The notes under the pieces were generated by a model. The model made no database searches. It was given only the letters and a program-made list of their open reading frames with translations, and was not told the DNA's origin. Below, piece after piece: positions 1 through 6,429 of a stretch of DNA of 64,000 bases; within the stretch, counting starts at the first letter, position 1; every line of letters starts with the position of its first letter. Location: assembly GCF_021496665.1 (NCBI RefSeq), contig NZ_CP071246.1, positions 1,674,001 through 1,738,000 of the forward strand. The letters run 5' to 3'. Position numbers and translations under genes: made by a program. This DNA is from Corynebacterium sp. CNCTC7651. GTDB taxonomy: Bacteria > Actinomycetota > Actinomycetes > Mycobacteriales > Mycobacteriaceae.

Positions 1-694
1 CCATCGGGTCATCGTCGTAAAGCTTGCGTGCCCCGAAGCCGATGACGTTGCCGGCCGCGTCCTTGATGGGCCACAGCAGGCGGCGGCGGAATTTGTCGAT
101 GGGGCCGCGCTTGCCCATGGAGCTTAAGCCCGCGTCCTGGAGTTCCTGGACGTCGAAGCCTTTGCGCAGCAGGTGCTTCGTCAGCGTGTCCCAGCCGTCC
201 GGGGCGTAGCCGCACTCGAAGTGGTAGATGTGCTCGCGCGTGAAGCCGCGGTCCAGCAGGAAATTGCGGCCGCGCTCCGCCTGCGGGGTCTCCAGCTGCT
301 GGCGGTAGAACTCGTGTGCGGCCTTGTTGGCGGCGAGCAGGCGGGCGCGGGTGCCGGGCTTGACGTCGCGGGCGCCGGTGGAGCCGCCCTGGTAGTTGAT
401 GCGGTAGCCGATTTGGTCCGCGACCGCCTCGACCGCCTCGGGGAACGTGAGCTGCTCCATCTCCATGAGGAACGTGAACACGTCCCCGCCCTTGCCGGTG
501 GAGAAGCAGTGGAAATAGCCGCGCGCGGGGCGCACGTGGAACGAGGGCGTTTTTTCGTCCTTGAAGGGGCTCAAGCCCTTCAAGGAGTCGTGCCCGGCGG
601 GCTTGAGCTGCACGTATTCGCCGACAATGTCCTCGATTGCCGCGCGCTCGCGGATAGCCTCAATATCGCTATCCGGAATTCTTCCCCGTGCCAT
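1..694 (-). CDS. dnaG: DNA primase, N-terminal part (cut by window edge)
   Basis: Primase that makes RNA primers for the replication fork. The first 231 codons are visible, starting at the ATG at 694-692 and running off the left edge. The N-terminus (MARGRIPDSDIEAIRER, then IVGEYVQLKPAGHDSLKGLSPF) is typical of actinobacterial DnaG. The N-terminal domain should be a CHC2 zinc ribbon. Here the ligand positions read S (GLSPF), K (PFKDEK), C (FHCF) and T (FSTGKGG), so three of the four usual Cys/His ligands are missing while the fold signature (EKTPSFHV, GYFHCF, GKGGD) is kept. I recall the same substitution in other corynebacteria. It is transcribed divergently from the RNase gene. Confidence 0.95.
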   Translation of the reverse strand, partial: MARGRIPDSDIEAIRERAAIEDIVGEYVQLKPAGHDSLKGLSPFKDEKTPSFHVRPARGYFHCFSTGKGGDVFTFLMEMEQLTFPEAVEAVADQIGYRINYQGGSTGARDVKPGTRARLLAANKAAHEFYRQQLETPQAERGRNFLLDRGFTREHIYHFECGYAPDGWDTLTKHLLRKGFDVQELQDAGLSSMGKRGPIDKFRRRLLWPIKDAAGNVIGFGARKLYDDDPM

Positions 695-726
695 GCCCGC
701 AATCGTAGTGTGGGACAATCCGGGGC

Positions 727-1116
727 GTGAAAGCGCGCACTGGCATCCTGGCGGCGTGCCTGCTGCTGGGCGGGTGCGGGGTTCTGGAGGCGTCCGGGTC
801 GACACCGTCCGGGCTCCCCGCTTGCGGGCGCTTGCCGGCGGAAGCTACGAGCACCATCGAGTTAGTGAAGGCCGGCGGGCCGTTCCCCTACCCGGACAAC
901 GATGACAAGCGATTTGGCAACTACGAGGGCGTACTTCCGGACGAGAAATTGGGCTACTACCGCGAATACACCGTGGAAACGCCGGGGCTAGGCCACCGCG
1001 GGGCACGGCGCGTGATTACGGGCGGCGGTACTGACGGTGTGGTGGACAGCTGGTTCTACACGGCGGACCACTACGAATCGTTCTGCGAGATTGTTGGGGA
1101 GGGGCAACGTGGATAA
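727..1116 (+). CDS. Secreted guanyl-specific ribonuclease (RNase Sa/barnase family), lipoprotein
   Basis: Small extracellular RNase of 129 aa that cleaves RNA after G. The body aligns from memory with Streptomyces RNase Sa: LPAEATSTIELV, GGPFPYPDND, VLPDEKLGYYREYTV, HRGARRVITGG and ADHYESF. The catalytic Glu (about E80), Arg (about R91-R95) and His (about H115) are all present. The N-terminus is a signal peptide with a lipobox-like LGGC (Cys about 17), so the enzyme is probably membrane-anchored rather than freely secreted. The start is the GTG at 727. It overlaps the barstar gene by 8 bases, so toxin and inhibitor are co-translated. Catalytic family assignment is strong; the lipid anchor is inferred from the motif. 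Confidence 0.9.
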   Translation: MKARTGILAACLLLGGCGVLEASGSTPSGLPACGRLPAEATSTIELVKAGGPFPYPDNDDKRFGNYEGVLPDEKLGYYREYTVETPGLGHRGARRVITGGGTDGVVDSWFYTADHYESFCEIVGEGQRG

Positions 1117-1354
1117 ACGGAATCCGGTGCTGCTCACGGCGCCGGTGGATTCCGTCGCCGGGTTTGTTGCGGCGATTTCCCATGCGGTGTTCGGGGTGGA
1201 ACGCACGGCGCCGACGAATTTGGACGGGCTGGCTGACATGCTTCGAGAGGCCCGCGTGACCCACGTGGTCGCGTCCGACTGGCGGCTGGACCCGGAGGAG
1301 ACGCGCCGCGTGCAGCGGGTGCTGCTGGACAATGACGTGGTGTTGTACCGGTAG
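1109..1354 (+). CDS. Barstar-family ribonuclease inhibitor
   Basis: Cytoplasmic inhibitor of 81 aa that should bind and block the RNase encoded just upstream before export. The GTG at 1109 is chosen because GGGGAGG at 1097-1103 sits at the right distance and the gene then overlaps the RNase stop. The sequence shows the barstar pattern: an N-terminal LDG..L..L segment (TNLDGLADMLREA), a helix-rich middle and a C-terminal acidic/hydrophobic strand (VLLDNDVVLYR). A longer in-frame start at 1037 would lie well inside the RNase gene and is unlikely. It is slightly shorter than barstar (about 90 aa). Confidence 0.85.
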   Translation: MDKRNPVLLTAPVDSVAGFVAAISHAVFGVERTAPTNLDGLADMLREARVTHVVASDWRLDPEETRRVQRVLLDNDVVLYR

Positions 1355-1366
1355 GTGGGATTTGGG

Positions 1367-1377
1367 CGTCGATAAGC
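1367..1377 (+). repeat. Dispersed 11-mer CGTCGANAAGC (intergenic member; positions of all copies given)
   Basis: One of 27 exact copies read by eye. Plus orientation: 1367, 5948, 8888, 12203, 14575, 24048, 25510, 32372, 34581, 38312, 41142, 45787, 48517, 50191, 53796, 57421, 62680. Minus orientation (left ends): 24120, 33219, 39236, 40890, 45932, 47960, 49690, 50599, 54534, 58831. Four more have T at position 6: 13, 20472, 56761, 60097. The N is T in 12, A in 9, C in 3 and G in 3. Copies occur in several coding frames (Leu-Ile-Asp, Val-Glu-Lys, Ala-Ser-Ile-Ser, Cys-Phe-Ser-Thr) and between genes (1367, 58831), so codon bias alone does not explain them. Function unknown. Confidence 0.85.
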
Positions 1378-1380
1378 ACA

Positions 1381-1512
1381 GTGCTCCCGGGAACCGTAGG
1401 GATTTGTGCTCTTAGATGCGTCGGCGGGAAAGCCCTGGTGGGGAGCGTTTTCGCTGGTCGGAGGCGTGCTTCGAGGGAGGCTTATGCGCGGCGGGCGACG
1501 CAACTGGGAGCT
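1381..1512 (+). repeat. MITE-like interspersed repeat, copy 1
   Basis: A ~132 bp unit between the barstar gene and cstA, roughly 85-90% identical by eye to 4721-4853 in the same orientation. It begins GTGCTCCCGGGAA and ends GACGCAACTGGGAGCT, so the outermost bases form a short inverted match (GTGCTCCC / GGGAGC). No convincing protein is encoded. With its partner it brackets the cstA, CC-star and ArsA genes. Origin as a miniature inverted-repeat element is an inference; no transposase is in the window. Confidence 0.75.
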
Positions 1513-1561
1513 AAAACCCCGAGGATGCTGGGGAGAAGTGTAGGGAACCCTAGCGATTGGA

Positions 1562-1577
1562 TGTGAGTTATGTCATA
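1562..1577. promoter_or_regulatory. Candidate GlxR/CRP-type operator upstream of cstA
   Basis: The 16-mer TGTGAGTTATGTCATA matches the corynebacterial GlxR (cAMP receptor) consensus TGTGANNTANNTCACA at all but one defined position. It lies about 42 bases before the cstA start, close to where a promoter must be. Regulation of a carbon-starvation gene by the cAMP regulator would make sense, but the site is predicted from sequence only. Confidence 0.5.
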
Positions 1578-1618
1578 ATCCATAGGACTGTGATGTAGAG
1601 CACGCAAGGGAGGAAGCG

Positions 1619-3427
1619 GTGAACTCGGTAGTTCTCGTTGTAATCGGCCTGACCATGATGGCGCTGGGCTTTTTGCTGTATTCGAAGTTCCTGGGCCGCC
1701 GGGTGTACCAGCTGTCTGAGGCGTACACGACGCCGGCGCACACGATGGAAGACGGCGTGGACTACGTGCCCACCAACAAGTACGTGCTGTGGGGCCACCA
1801 CTTCACGTCCGTGGCGGGTGCGGCGCCGATCGTCGGACCGGCTGTGGCCGTGATCTGGGGCTGGTTCCCGGCGTTCCTGTGGGTCACGCTGGGCACGGTG
1901 TTCTTCGCGGGTATGCACGACTTTGGTGCGCTGTGGGCATCGCAGCGGCACAAGGGCCAATCAATCGGCACGCTGTCCGGCCGCTACATCGGCGCGCGCG
2001 GACGCAACCTGTTCCTGGTTGTCATTTTCCTGCTGCTGCTGATGGTCAACGCGGCGTTCGCCGTGGTGATCTCGAACCTGCTGATTTCCACCCCCACCGC
2101 CGTGATCCCGACCTGGGGCGCGATCCTGGTTGCGCTTTTGGTGGGCCAGGCGATCTACCGCCTGAACTGGAACCTGCCGCTCGTGTCCGTCGTGGGCGTT
2201 GTGGCGCTGTACAGCCTGATCGTGCTGGGCGATAAATTCCCGGTGGCGCTGCCGGAGGAGATGCTGGGCATCCCGGCGCGCGGCTGGTGGATCATCATCC
2301 TCTTCACCTACGCCTTCGTCGCGTCCCTGCTGCCGGTGTGGGTGCTGCTGCAGCCGCGCGACTACATCAACGGCCTGCAGCTGTTCATCGGCCTCGCACT
2401 GCTGTACGGCTCCTTCCTCATCGTGCGCCCGGAGGTCGTTGCCCCGGCGCTGCGCGAGAACGTGCCCGACGGCACCCCCAGCATCTTCCCGCTGCTGTTT
2501 GTCACCATCGCGTGTGGTGCGGTGTCCGGCTTCCACGGCATCGTCGCTTCCGGCACCAGCTCGAAGCAGCTGGATAAGGAAACGGACGCGCGCTTCGTCG
2601 GCTACTTCGGCGCCGTGGGCGAAGGCTTGTTGGCGCTGGGCACGATTGTGGCTACGACGGCCGGTTTCAAAACCATCGCCGATTGGGAAGAGATCTACAA
2701 GGAATGGAACGCCGGCGGCGTGGGCGCGTTTGTTAAGGGCGGCGGCGCGCTGATGAACGAGGGCCTTGGGCTTCCGACGTCGCTTTCCGCAACCGTCCTG
2801 GCCACCATGGCCGTACTCTTCGCGGCGACGACGATGGACTCCGGTGTCCGCCTCCAGCGCCTGGTGGTGGGCGAGATCGCCGAACTGATGGGCATCAAGC
2901 TCTCCGCACTGGTGGCAACGACCATCGCCGTGGCGCTCGGCCTGGGTCTCACCTTCTCCACCGGCGTGGACGGCTCCGGCGGCATGCTGATCTGGCCGCT
3001 CTTCGGCACCACCAACCAGCTCATGGCCGGCCTGACCATGTCCATCCTGGTGATCATCCTGGCGCAGCTCCGCCGCCCGACGTGGCCGGTGCTCATCCCG
3101 CTGCTCTTTGTCACCGTCATGTCCATGTGGGCAGCGTTCATCCAGCTGCGCACGCTGTGGGAGAAGCAGAACTGGCTGCTCCTTGTCATCGACGTTGCCA
3201 TCATCCTCTGCGCGATCTGGGTCATCGTCGAGGCAATCACCGCCATCCAGAAGGCGAGCCGCGAGCCGCAGGTGGAGTGGTCCGACGATGAGATGTGGCC
3301 GGGCGATCGCCAGCGCGAGCTGGCAGGTGCGCCGGCGGGTGCTGGTGCTGGTTCTGCTGGCGCGGCTGGTGGGTCGACGGTTGTGAAGACTGTGGAGCCG
3401 CAGGACCCGGCCGGCCCGCGCGCGTAG
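1619..3427 (+). CDS. cstA: Carbon starvation protein A, pyruvate/peptide transporter family
   Basis: Polytopic inner-membrane transporter of 602 aa. The CstA family includes proton-coupled pyruvate and peptide importers induced on carbon limitation. The start is the GTG at 1619, preceded by GGGAGGAAG. Family marks include TNKYVLWGHHFTSVAGAAPIVGP near residue 60, AGMHDFGALWASQRHKG near 100 and SGFHGIVASGTSSKQLDKETDAR near 310, with many hydrophobic segments between. The C-terminus is a 45-residue Ala/Gly/Pro-rich tail that is probably cytoplasmic. A GlxR-like site lies just upstream. The CC-star gene begins 10 bases after the stop, where E. coli cstA is followed by a different small partner. 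Confidence 0.95.
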   Translation: MNSVVLVVIGLTMMALGFLLYSKFLGRRVYQLSEAYTTPAHTMEDGVDYVPTNKYVLWGHHFTSVAGAAPIVGPAVAVIWGWFPAFLWVTLGTVFFAGMHDFGALWASQRHKGQSIGTLSGRYIGARGRNLFLVVIFLLLLMVNAAFAVVISNLLISTPTAVIPTWGAILVALLVGQAIYRLNWNLPLVSVVGVVALYSLIVLGDKFPVALPEEMLGIPARGWWIIILFTYAFVASLLPVWVLLQPRDYINGLQLFIGLALLYGSFLIVRPEVVAPALRENVPDGTPSIFPLLFVTIACGAVSGFHGIVASGTSSKQLDKETDARFVGYFGAVGEGLLALGTIVATTAGFKTIADWEEIYKEWNAGGVGAFVKGGGALMNEGLGLPTSLSATVLATMAVLFAATTMDSGVRLQRLVVGEIAELMGIKLSALVATTIAVALGLGLTFSTGVDGSGGMLIWPLFGTTNQLMAGLTMSILVIILAQLRRPTWPVLIPLLFVTVMSMWAAFIQLRTLWEKQNWLLLVIDVAIILCAIWVIVEAITAIQKASREPQVEWSDDEMWPGDRQRELAGAPAGAGAGSAGAAGGSTVVKTVEPQDPAGPRA

Positions 3428-3437
3428 CGTTGGTGTC

Positions 3438-3695
3438 GTGCGCGATTTCCTCAAATCCTTCGGCGCGGGGCTGAACGAGTACTACCAAGCCCCGTACCGC
3501 GCGGCGTTCAAGCGAGCGTCGCGCGAGGAGGATGACCTGTTTCACCTGCTCGTCGCCTCGGAGATGTTGGGCATCCCCAACCCGGCGAGTTTTTACACCC
3601 TCGAGCTCATGCCGCTGTTGTACGAAGATTTCCACGCGTGGCACACGCGCATGGGCATGGAACGCTCCCCGCTGGACGGTATCTCGTGTTGCTAA
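3438..3695 (+). CDS. Cory-CC-star protein (small, ends in Cys-Cys)
   Basis: 85-residue protein of a family I recall as 'cory-CC-star', named because it ends in two cysteines before the stop (GISCC). It is mostly helical, with a basic/aromatic N-terminus (RDFLKSFGAGLNEYYQAPY) and a hydrophobic middle (DDLFHLLVASEMLGIP), and has no clear membrane span or signal peptide. The ArsA-type ATPase gene starts inside its last codons (10-base overlap), which implies translational coupling and joint action. The function of the terminal Cys pair is unknown; metal binding or lipid/thiol modification are possibilities only. Confidence 0.85.
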   Translation: MRDFLKSFGAGLNEYYQAPYRAAFKRASREEDDLFHLLVASEMLGIPNPASFYTLELMPLLYEDFHAWHTRMGMERSPLDGISCC

Positions 3696-4645
3696 CCACT
3701 GCCCCTGTGATGTTCTTCGGCGGCAAGGGCGGCGTGGGTAAAACGACCGTCTCCGCGGCGACCGCGGTGCGGCTCGCGGAGAGCGGCGCGCGGGTGTTGC
3801 TGGTGTCCACGGACCCGGCGCACAACCTGGGACACATTTGGTCGGTAAAGCTTTCCGATACCCCCTCGCCACTTGAGCCCGGCCTTGACGTCATGGAACT
3901 TAACCCGGCCGCGACCACGGAGCGGCACCTGCGCCAGGTTGGCGACTCCATGCGCGCGATGATGCCGGAGCGCATGCACCGCGAGGTGGACAAGCACCTC
4001 GAGCTTTCCCGCAACTCCCCGGGCATGCATGAAGCCGCGATGCTAGAGCGCATCGCCGAGATTGTGGGCGCAGGTGTGGCTGACGGCGGTTACGACCACA
4101 TCATCTTCGACACCGCCCCGTCCGGGCACACCTCGAGGCTGTTGGCGTTGCCGGAGCTCATGGCGGCGTACACCGACGGACTGCTGGAGCGCCGGGAGAA
4201 ATCCGACAACTTTTCTCGCCTTGCGCGCGGCATGGGCGGTGGCGTGGTGGAGGGCAAGGACGACCCTGTGGAGCGCCGTAACCAACAGATCCGCTCCGTG
4301 TTGTACCAGCGCCGGCGAAAGTTCGAGGTTCTGCGCGGCGTGCTCACCGATCCCAGCGAGTGCGTGTTCCACATCGTGCTCACACCGGAACGCCTGCCCG
4401 TGATGGAATCCGCGGAGCTGTACCGAGACATCTCCGCCAGCGGGATCCGCGTCGCCGGGCTGGTGGTTAATCGCCGCAGCCCCGATGACGGCGGCGAGTT
4501 CACCGCTGCGCGCCGCGAGGTCGAGCGCGGGGCGGTGGCTCTGCTGGATGAGCTGCTGCCGGGCGTTGAACGCGTGGAATTGCCCTGGCTCCCCCGAGAG
4601 ATTGGCACGCGGGAGGCGCTGAGCGAGATCGCGGCCCTGCTCTAA
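3686..4645 (+). CDS. ArsA/GET3-family ATPase
   Basis: Soluble deviant-Walker ATPase of 319 aa. The GTG at 3686 overlaps the CC-star stop. The P-loop GGKGGVGKTT lies near residues 12-21, followed by STDPAHNL (switch) and the DTAPSGHT motif near 150, all ArsA/Get3 hallmarks. It has essentially one cysteine (SECVFH), so the cysteine triad of arsenite-pumping ArsA and the Get3 CxxC are absent, and there is no arsenite permease or ArsR next to it. An arsenical role is therefore unlikely. A role in membrane-protein handling with the CC-star partner is a guess from co-transcription. The family call is firm. Confidence 0.9.
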   Translation: MLLTTAPVMFFGGKGGVGKTTVSAATAVRLAESGARVLLVSTDPAHNLGHIWSVKLSDTPSPLEPGLDVMELNPAATTERHLRQVGDSMRAMMPERMHREVDKHLELSRNSPGMHEAAMLERIAEIVGAGVADGGYDHIIFDTAPSGHTSRLLALPELMAAYTDGLLERREKSDNFSRLARGMGGGVVEGKDDPVERRNQQIRSVLYQRRRKFEVLRGVLTDPSECVFHIVLTPERLPVMESAELYRDISASGIRVAGLVVNRRSPDDGGEFTAARREVERGAVALLDELLPGVERVELPWLPREIGTREALSEIAALL

Positions 4646-4680
4646 GCAACGCTGCAAGGCGCGGTTCGTCGGCTGGCTCT

Positions 4681-4720
4681 GAGCTCCTTAGGTGGCTGCA
4701 GAGCTCCTCGGGTGGCATGT
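4681..4720 (+). repeat. Two tandem 20-mers abutting the MITE-like repeat
   Basis: Two 20-base units, each GAGCTCC then three variable bases then GGTGGC then a variable tetranucleotide, run directly into the GTGCTCCCGGG start of the second MITE-like copy, which looks like a third partial unit. They lie in the 388-base gene-free stretch 4646-5033. No such tandem precedes copy 1. Confidence 0.6.
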
Positions 4721-4853
4721 GTGCTCCCGGGAATTGTAGGGATTTGCGCTCGTAGATGCGTCGGCGGGAAAAGCCCTGGTGGAGGGCGTTTTTGCTGGTC
4801 AGAGGCGCGCTTCGAGGGTCACTTAAGTGCAGCGGGCGACGCAACAGGGAGCA
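4721..4853 (+). repeat. MITE-like interspersed repeat, copy 2
   Basis: Second copy of the 1381-1512 repeat, in the same orientation. Internally, GGATTTGCGCTCGTAGATGCGTC at 4740-4762 is an imperfect inverted match (17 of 23 by eye) to 4838-4860, so the unit can fold back on itself. It sits in the gene-free stretch 4646-5033, which otherwise holds only the tandem 20-mers to its left and the long palindrome at 4956-5022; no gene is seen there. Confidence 0.75.
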
Positions 4854-4955
4854 GAAATCCGTACGGTTTCGGAAAGCACGGTGTGCCCGGAAGGGTACGC
4901 CGTGCACCCGGAGGGCTGCCATATGAGGCAACCGCCGGCCTCTTTGCACTTTTTT

Positions 4956-5022
4956 GATAGCTCGATTTGGGTGGTTTTTGGCCTTGAACCGGCCATTTTT
5001 GGCTGTAAACCGAGCTATTGAT
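4956..5022. repeat. Long imperfect palindrome between converging genes
   Basis: The left arm 4956-4983 (GATAGCTCGATTT...GGTTTTTGGCC) and right arm 4991-5022 (GGCCATTTTTGGC...CGAGCTATTGATC) pair over most of their length around a 7-base loop. It lies downstream of both the ArsA gene and dgt, which converge here, so a bidirectional transcription stop is the simplest reading. The arms contain T/A runs but no clean U tract after the stem. Confidence 0.55.
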
Positions 5023-5033
5023 CTTTGCGTGTG

Positions 5034-6371
5034 CTAGCCGAGGAAGCCGGAGAGGCCGGCGGCCTTCTTTGCGGCGCGCTCGAGGCGGGATTCCGTCATG
5101 GATGCGATCTGGTCCACGATCACGCGCTCGCGCTCAAGGTCGGTCTCGGCGGCGATCCACCACTGCTGGTAGATCGTGTCCAGGGTGCCGGGGGCGCCGG
5201 CGAGCAAGTAGTCGTAGACGCGGTAGATGCGCTCACGCTGCCGGTCTTGGCGCGCGATGTGCGCGGGAAGGTCCATCACGTAGAGCACGGCGATGGTTTT
5301 GAGGAGGCGGACCTCGGCCTCAATGTCTGCGGGGATCACCAGGTTGCCGTGCATGCGGCCAAGTGCGGGGGCCTCCGAAGCGGGAGCAGCGAAGGTGGCG
5401 GGGGTGGCGGAGCGAGCATCGGCGGGCGCAATGGAGGCGGTGGTGCTGGCGTGCGCTTCGCGGGTGGCGGCGACCACCGCCCCGACGTAGCGGCCCACCA
5501 GTTCGGAGGTGAGCTGCTTCAGCTGGGCCCAAGAGGCCAGGCTGTAGTTGAACTCGCTGGCGGCCCCGATGGAGGGCATCGTGCGCAGCTCGTTGGCGGC
5601 GTCCAGGAGGGACTCGATGGTGCCGCCGAAGGCAGCGGCGCCTTTCTCCGCTAGCGCGGCGAGCTCCACTAGATCCCACAGCACCCGGAGGCTGATGCGG
5701 CCGGAAATGATGCCGTCTTCGACATCGTGGACGGAGTAGGCGATGTCGTCGGCGAAGTCCATCACTTGGGCCTCGATGGGCGGGCGGTCGTCGTCGTGGC
5801 CTGCGCGGATCCAGGCCAAAAGCTCCGCGTCTTCGTCGTAGGCGGAGTACTTCTTGTTCACGGTGCCGTCCGGGTTGGTGCGCGTGCGCGGGTACTTGCA
5901 CGCGGCATCCAGGGCGGCGCGGGTGAGGTTGAGGCCGTACGAATGAGCGTCGATAAGCACTTTCGGCTCGAGGCGGGTCAGGATGCGCAAGGTTTGCGCG
6001 TTGCCTTCGAAGCCGCAACCGGCGACGGCGTCGAGGGCGCGCTCGCCGTTGTGGCCGTAGGGCGGGTGGCCGATGTCGTGGGAGAGGCCGGCGAGCTCGC
6101 AGAGGTCCGGGTCGAGGCCCAGGCCCTCGCCGATGCTGCGCGCGATCTGTGCGACCTCGAGGGAGTGCGTGAGGCGCGTGCGCGGGGTGTCGCCGTCCTG
6201 GGGGCGCACGACCTGGGTTTTGTCGGCGAGGCGGCGCAGCGCGGCGGAGTGCAGGACGCGGGCCCGGTCGCGGGCGAAGGCCCCGCGGGTATCGGTGGCG
6301 GGCGCGAGCTGGGCACCCTTGGGGTGCTCGGGGGCGAGCCGGGCTACGTCGTCAGCACTGTAGGGATACAC
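5034..6371 (-). CDS. dgt: Deoxyguanosinetriphosphate triphosphohydrolase-like HD protein
   Basis: HD-domain enzyme of 445 aa that hydrolyses dNTPs to deoxynucleoside plus triphosphate and helps balance dNTP pools. The N-terminal region RDRARVLHSAALRRLADKTQV, then TRLTHSLEVAQIARSIG (first His) and LSHDIGHPPYGHNGE (HD pair and downstream His) are the metal-site motifs, with DFADDIAYSVHDVEDG further on (second Asp). The start is set at the GTG at 6371 (VYPYSADD). An ATG at 6431 would overlap the divergent TPM gene and adds an unconserved leader. In many actinobacteria dgt lies directly upstream of dnaG, consistent with the order here. Confidence 0.92.
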   Translation of the reverse strand: MYPYSADDVARLAPEHPKGAQLAPATDTRGAFARDRARVLHSAALRRLADKTQVVRPQDGDTPRTRLTHSLEVAQIARSIGEGLGLDPDLCELAGLSHDIGHPPYGHNGERALDAVAGCGFEGNAQTLRILTRLEPKVLIDAHSYGLNLTRAALDAACKYPRTRTNPDGTVNKKYSAYDEDAELLAWIRAGHDDDRPPIEAQVMDFADDIAYSVHDVEDGIISGRISLRVLWDLVELAALAEKGAAAFGGTIESLLDAANELRTMPSIGAASEFNYSLASWAQLKQLTSELVGRYVGAVVAATREAHASTTASIAPADARSATPATFAAPASEAPALGRMHGNLVIPADIEAEVRLLKTIAVLYVMDLPAHIARQDRQRERIYRVYDYLLAGAPGTLDTIYQQWWIAAETDLERERVIVDQIASMTESRLERAAKKAAGLSGFLG

Positions 6372-6429
6372 AGCCTCACAGCGTAAAGCTTCGGGCCGTG
6401 CGGGCGGGGTTGCGACTACCCTTGTGGGC

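Noticed and set aside
1961-3454. Long minus-strand frame (about 497 codons) opposite cstA
   Set aside because: His/Gln/Arg-rich shadow of a high-GC gene; cstA has clear family motifs and a ribosome site.
3686-4645. Arsenite resistance operon
   Set aside because: The ATPase lacks the arsenite-binding cysteines and no arsB, arsC, arsR or acr3 is adjacent.
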